From Candidatus Bathyarchaeota archaeon (GTDB taxonomy: Archaea; Thermoproteota; Bathyarchaeia; TCS64), in contig JABXKY010000243.1 of the NCBI GenBank assembly GCA_013619005.1, forward strand, positions 1-9,731: a stretch of 9,731 nt of DNA. The letters are read 5' to 3'. Positions 6,996 to 9,731 of the stretch are shown piece by piece. Each line of letters starts with the position of its first letter. Position 1 is the stretch's first letter. Under the pieces are notes generated by a model. It saw nothing but the letters and a program-made list of their open reading frames with translations. It ran no database searches and had not been told where the DNA came from. Position numbers and translations under genes: made by a program.

Positions 6996-7820
6996 CTAGC
7001 GACCCCTCTCGAATACCCGTTTCACGGACTCGATGGAATCACCGACCACTTCCGGGTTCATGGTTCCCAGCCCGCTCTCCTCAGCCCACCTGATGTGGTC
7101 GATGAGCTCCGGGTTGAAGCCCATGATCCTCGAGGCCGTTGCATCAGCGGCCACCACGTCAGTGCTGGCGATTACCGTGTCCATCTTCACAGGTTTGCCG
7201 TGCACCGGCCCCCTTCCCTCCATGGCCACGAACCCATCTATGACGGTGAGATGAGGTGGGAGGGTTACCGCTATGTCATGGACCACCTTGTCCATGCCCC
7301 TGAGGTGGTACTTTCCCTTGAACTTGGTGGTGAGCATCCCGAACAGGTTCTTCATGCCAAGTGTGACGCTGGTGCTCATGTGGGTCTTGAGCTTGGCCGC
7401 GGATACCAGCCCGGACTCGGTGGCTACCTTGGCCACCTTGATCTTCTTCAACACCCGCCCCCCCTTGACCTCAAGCTCCACCTTCTCGTCCAAGTGCCTC
7501 ATGTTGACGAAGGGTACGTCCAGCCTCTTCCCCATCTCCTCCATACCGCTGGCCACCCAAGCCTTGTCAGCGTTGGTGGTCTGGGCGTCCGATTCAACTA
7601 TTACCACTTCCTTACCGAGGTCTCTCAGCCGATTAACCAGTGCCTCAACAACGATGGGATCCGTGGTCGCCCCCGAGCTCCAGTCCTTTGTTGTGATGAA
7701 ATTAACCTTTATGAGAACCCTGTCCCAGTCCTTGAAAACATCCCTGTAAGGGATCAGGTCAATGGCCTCATACACCGTTTCGAGACTTCTCTCGCCTTTG
7801 ATTAAAGCTACGCGACTCAT
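6996..7820 (-). CDS. DUF362 domain-containing protein without ferredoxin cysteines
   Basis: DUF362 proteins are widespread in archaea and anaerobic bacteria. Many carry a ferredoxin domain and lie near redox genes, but the biochemical role is not settled to my knowledge. The 274-residue product from ATG 7820 spans the whole domain: IKVNFIT (37-43) with a following TTDP (52-55), VVIVESDAQT (72-81), KLKTHMSTSVTLGMKNLFG (143-161), IDGFVAMEGRGPVHGKPV (194-211) and STDVVAADATASRIMGF (219-235). There is no cysteine anywhere, so no Fe-S cluster can be bound by this chain. No signal peptide or membrane segment is seen. The frame is open to an ATG at 7871, but the family-type beginning MSRVALIKGE, the AT-rich promoter at 7871-7879 and lack of conservation before it favour 7820. 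It is single and divergent from the sulfotransferase, and convergent with the operon to its left. GC-rich codon use matches the left part of the window. Confidence 0.88.
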   Translation of the reverse strand: MSRVALIKGERSLETVYEAIDLIPYRDVFKDWDRVLIKVNFITTKDWSSGATTDPIVVEALVNRLRDLGKEVVIVESDAQTTNADKAWVASGMEEMGKRLDVPFVNMRHLDEKVELEVKGGRVLKKIKVAKVATESGLVSAAKLKTHMSTSVTLGMKNLFGMLTTKFKGKYHLRGMDKVVHDIAVTLPPHLTVIDGFVAMEGRGPVHGKPVKMDTVIASTDVVAADATASRIMGFNPELIDHIRWAEESGLGTMNPEVVGDSIESVKRVFERGR

Positions 7821-7870
7821 ATCCCATGGAAACGTGGCGGGGGCTTTTAGAGGTTCACGTTTTACCCACA

Positions 7871-7879
7871 ATTATTAAG
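7871..7879. promoter_or_regulatory. AT-rich element, possible bidirectional promoter for DUF362 and sulfotransferase genes
   Basis: ATTATTAAG on the plus strand reads CTTAATAAT on the minus strand; both resemble a TATA box. Typical spacing puts starts near 7900 (plus, about 16 bases before the sulfotransferase ATG at 7916) and near 7848 (minus, about 28 bases before the DUF362 ATG at 7820). It is the only strongly AT-rich patch in the 95-base gap. It cannot be told from sequence whether one element serves both genes. Confidence 0.4.
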
Positions 7880-7915
7880 CCGATAGGCATATGCTCAGTG
7901 AAGGGCGTGTCGGAG

Positions 7916-8731
7916 ATGAAGGTTGTAAAACCAGATTTCATAGTAGCGGGAGGGATGCGATGCGCCACCGGGTGGATCAGGCAGTGCCTGAGGGACCACC
8001 CTGACATCTATATGCCACAGAGGGAACCCCATTATTTCGACAGGAATTATGAAAAAGGGGTCGACTGGTATCTAGAGTTCTTTTCCTCATACGAGGGGGA
8101 GAAGTTGGCCGGGGAGAAGACTGCGTCATATTTCCATTACAGGGATTCCCCGTCCAGAATGATTGATATGAACCCCGATGTCAAGGTCATCGTATGCCTC
8201 CGCGACCCCGTTGAGCGCATGTTCAGTCACTACAGTATGTACGCTCAGACGGATGAAACTCTAAGAAACCAGGGCTTCCTAGAATCAATTAATTCTGGAA
8301 GCGATTTCGTGAATTGGAGCCGCTACGCGGAGCAGGTTGAAAACTTTAAGGATCATATCCCGGAAAAGAACCTCCGATTTGTAATTTACGAGGACAAGGA
8401 CATCGATCCCACTCTATTCATTCAGGATCTGTACACCTTTCTTGGTGTAAACCCCCTCTACAAATCTCCCTCGGCTGAGCTAAGGACAAAACTGGGGCAA
8501 TTCGAGCATAATCATTGGTTCTGGAGGACGTTATCAAAAATCATGCTTCATCCCCGTGCACCCCTTTTCTTCAGACAACTATACAGTGAAATCCGACCAA
8601 GTTCCAGTGGGTCAGCGATAGATGAAGAAATTTACAAAGAATTGTCCATATCTTTCGATGATCTCCCCTTATTAGAGGAACTTCTTGGAAGAAAACTTGA
8701 CTGGAGGACTCGAAAATACGTGACGGTCTGA
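7916..8731 (+). CDS. PAPS-dependent sulfotransferase family protein
   Basis: Transfers a sulfuryl group from PAPS, presumably to a carbohydrate hydroxyl or lipid. Residues 6-19 hold the 5'-phosphosulfate loop after PDFIVAG, here GGMRCATGW (12-20), with Arg where many members have Lys. Further family signs are HPDIYMPQREPHYFD (28-42), GEKTASYFHY (66-75), the 3'-phosphate-binding RDPVERMFSHY (96-106), a RYAEQVENF segment (136-144) and VIYEDKD (156-162). The length of 271 residues is normal for a single-domain cytosolic sulfotransferase, and there is no membrane anchor. The frame is open to an ATG at 7826, but the extra 30 residues overlap the divergent promoter, so ATG 7916 is preferred; GTG 7898 is possible. 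GC falls below that of the genes to the left (one row around 8221-8280 counts 47%). It lies 50 bases before a polysaccharide deacetylase, suggesting a role in surface glycan decoration. The acceptor is unknown. Confidence 0.88.
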   Translation: MKVVKPDFIVAGGMRCATGWIRQCLRDHPDIYMPQREPHYFDRNYEKGVDWYLEFFSSYEGEKLAGEKTASYFHYRDSPSRMIDMNPDVKVIVCLRDPVERMFSHYSMYAQTDETLRNQGFLESINSGSDFVNWSRYAEQVENFKDHIPEKNLRFVIYEDKDIDPTLFIQDLYTFLGVNPLYKSPSAELRTKLGQFEHNHWFWRTLSKIMLHPRAPLFFRQLYSEIRPSSSGSAIDEEIYKELSISFDDLPLLEELLGRKLDWRTRKYVTV

Positions 8732-8742
8732 AAAATATTCTA
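8731..8742 (+). promoter_or_regulatory. Weak TATA-like stretch before the deacetylase gene
   Basis: AAAAATATTCTA begins at the last base of the sulfotransferase stop codon and lies 40-51 bases before the deacetylase ATG at 8782. It could give that gene its own promoter with a leader of about 20 bases. Read-through from the sulfotransferase is equally possible over a 50-base gap. Confidence 0.25.
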
Positions 8743-8781
8743 GCGGAAGCATGGATCCTGAATCCATTCCGTAAGAGCCAG

Positions 8782-9552
8782 ATGAAAGACTATTTCACAA
8801 TAATCCATTATCATCAAACATCTCCGGAACAGTTTTCATCCCATATATCATTTCTAGAAAAAAATTACACCCTGTCCCCACTTAGACAATTAAAAGATCA
8901 CTATCAATCGGGCTCAGAAATCCCTGACAACTCCTTGTTCATCACCTTTGATGATGGATGGAAAAGCAACTATGAATTACTCCCAATTATAGAGGAACGC
9001 AGATACCCGGTTACTATTTTTCTCTCAACCGGGTTAATTGGCACTGATAAGACTCCTCGTCCCAGGATATTTGATGATAAAATCAAACTTGATGACTCTC
9101 TACTAAGTTTGATCACCGATGAGCCGGACGCAAAGATCATGATAACGCCTTCGGTGAGCGAAGAACGACGAACGATGTTAAACATCGGTGAGATCCAGGA
9201 AATGAGTAAACATGTAGATTTCCAGTCACACGGTGTAAACCACCACGCTTCATCTGCATTACCTGTGGCGATGCTTGAATCCGAGCTCGTTCTATCAAAA
9301 AACTATATCCAAGATTTAGTAGGAAACGAGGTGTACGCCTTTGCTTTCCCTTATAACATAGTATCAGAAAACGCGTTTGAGCTTTTCAAGAAACATGGAT
9401 ACGTACTTGCCAGAGCTGGTGCAAGAAAACTCAACAGCCCCGGCGCATATCCCTTCACTCTAAACAGTATCGGGGTCGAACCTCAATGGACTGTCCAAGA
9501 ACTGAGGAAAGCATTGTTACTTGCAGAGCTCAAGACCCTGAGGTCTGGTTAA
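8782..9552 (+). CDS. Polysaccharide deacetylase (NodB homology, CE4) family protein
   Basis: CE4 enzymes remove N- or O-acetyl groups from polysaccharides with a divalent metal. The NodB motifs are present in order in this 256-residue protein: motif 1 TFDDGW (55-60) with the base Asp and metal Asp, motif 2 SHGVNHH (149-155) with the metal-binding His pair, and motif 3 FAFPY (187-191). The beginning FTIIHYHQ (5-12) matches the YH strand that opens this subgroup. There is no signal peptide or membrane anchor, so it would act inside the cell, perhaps on a lipid-linked or nucleotide-linked sugar. About 90 residues separate motifs 1 and 2, more than in NodB itself, probably a loop insertion around 86-135. 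Base composition is clearly lower in GC than the left genes (rows at 8821 and 9061 count 38% and 35%, against 57% at 5041). No strong ribosome site precedes the ATG. A following reading frame begins seven bases after the stop, so the cluster probably continues. Confidence 0.88.
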   Translation: MKDYFTIIHYHQTSPEQFSSHISFLEKNYTLSPLRQLKDHYQSGSEIPDNSLFITFDDGWKSNYELLPIIEERRYPVTIFLSTGLIGTDKTPRPRIFDDKIKLDDSLLSLITDEPDAKIMITPSVSEERRTMLNIGEIQEMSKHVDFQSHGVNHHASSALPVAMLESELVLSKNYIQDLVGNEVYAFAFPYNIVSENAFELFKKHGYVLARAGARKLNSPGAYPFTLNSIGVEPQWTVQELRKALLLAELKTLRSG

Positions 9553-9558
9553 CAGCTA

Positions 9559-9731
9559 ATGAAAATCTTTTTGTTTCATCCTAAGAATAGGGCACATGAC
9601 GTAATCACAAGTTCTTGACTTACAGGAGAGAGTGAAGGACGAGACAGGCATGACGGGAGATTTCGTGGATTTATGGGAAATTGGTGATTACCCTGAACCC
9701 ATCATTGAGTTATGGACTACTGCCTCTAATC
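9559..9731 (+). pseudogene. Start of an unidentified gene, interrupted by an apparent frameshift and cut by window edge
   Basis: An ATG seven bases after the deacetylase stop begins MKIFLFHPKNRAHDVI and ends at TGA 9616-9618. A second frame, shifted by +1, is open from 9605 to the window end and reads QVLDLQERVKDETG, then DFVDLWEIGDYPEP and IIELWTTASN. The two pieces join naturally near 9602-9612 if one base there is extra (or two are missing). This could be a real broken gene or a sequencing or assembly error. The composite has a beta strand, a polar loop, an amphipathic helix and a second strand with DxW, which vaguely recalls TIR/SEFIR-like domains, but the fragment is too short to assign. 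An alternative is a separate gene starting at GTG 9632 behind AGGAG, but that spacing of three bases is poor. Confidence 0.45.

Noticed and set aside
7095..7805. 236-codon open frame on the plus strand opposite the DUF362 gene
   Set aside because: It mirrors a conserved coding frame on the minus strand and its His/Leu/Val-rich translation shows no domain.
1..9731. CRISPR array, insertion sequence, rRNA or tRNA genes
   Set aside because: No regularly spaced repeats, transposase motifs, terminal inverted repeats or structured RNA genes were seen on reading either strand.

Overview
The window most likely comes from an archaeon. Promoters look like TATA boxes 25-40 bases upstream of starts, one gene (the GlmL-like ATPase) appears leaderless, Shine-Dalgarno sites are of the GGAGG type, and T-rich tracts follow gene ends. 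The methionyl-tRNA synthetase is the two-zinc-knuckle type, and Arg codons are largely AGG/AGA. A mesophilic archaeon with roughly 50-57% GC genes, possibly an Asgard (Thorarchaeota-like) or TACK-related metagenome lineage, would fit. That placement is inference and would need a tree.

Layout, left to right. (1) 1-683, minus strand: the first 227 residues of a 3-hydroxyacyl-CoA dehydrogenase, cut by the window edge. (2) 753-3509, minus: methionyl-tRNA synthetase. Its catalytic and anticodon-binding parts are followed by a B3/B4 domain (the editing-domain fold of PheRS beta), then an EMAPII/Trbp111-type tRNA-binding OB fold, then a short extra tail. (3) 3510-3899: an AT-rich divergent intergenic region with a promoter at each end. 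(4) 3900-6903, plus: a tight two-gene operon, a long GlmL/MutL-type ASKHA ATPase and a 389-residue beta-rich protein with a barrel-sandwich-like N-terminus and no known function. (5) 6904-6995: a convergent terminator region. (6) 6996-7820, minus: a DUF362 protein without iron-sulfur cysteines. (7) 7821-7915: an AT-rich divergent promoter. (8) 7916-9552, plus: a PAPS-type sulfotransferase and a NodB-fold polysaccharide deacetylase, in noticeably AT-richer DNA. (9) 9559-9731, plus: an open reading frame interrupted by an apparent frameshift and cut by the window end.

The left two thirds look like stable chromosomal genes with metabolic or translational roles. The right third looks like the edge of a cell-surface polysaccharide or glycan-modification island with a damaged gene at its far end. 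The points most worth following are the B3/B4 domain inside MetRS and the GlmL-like ATPase, which is coupled to an uncharacterised barrel protein with no cobalamin-dependent mutase in sight.
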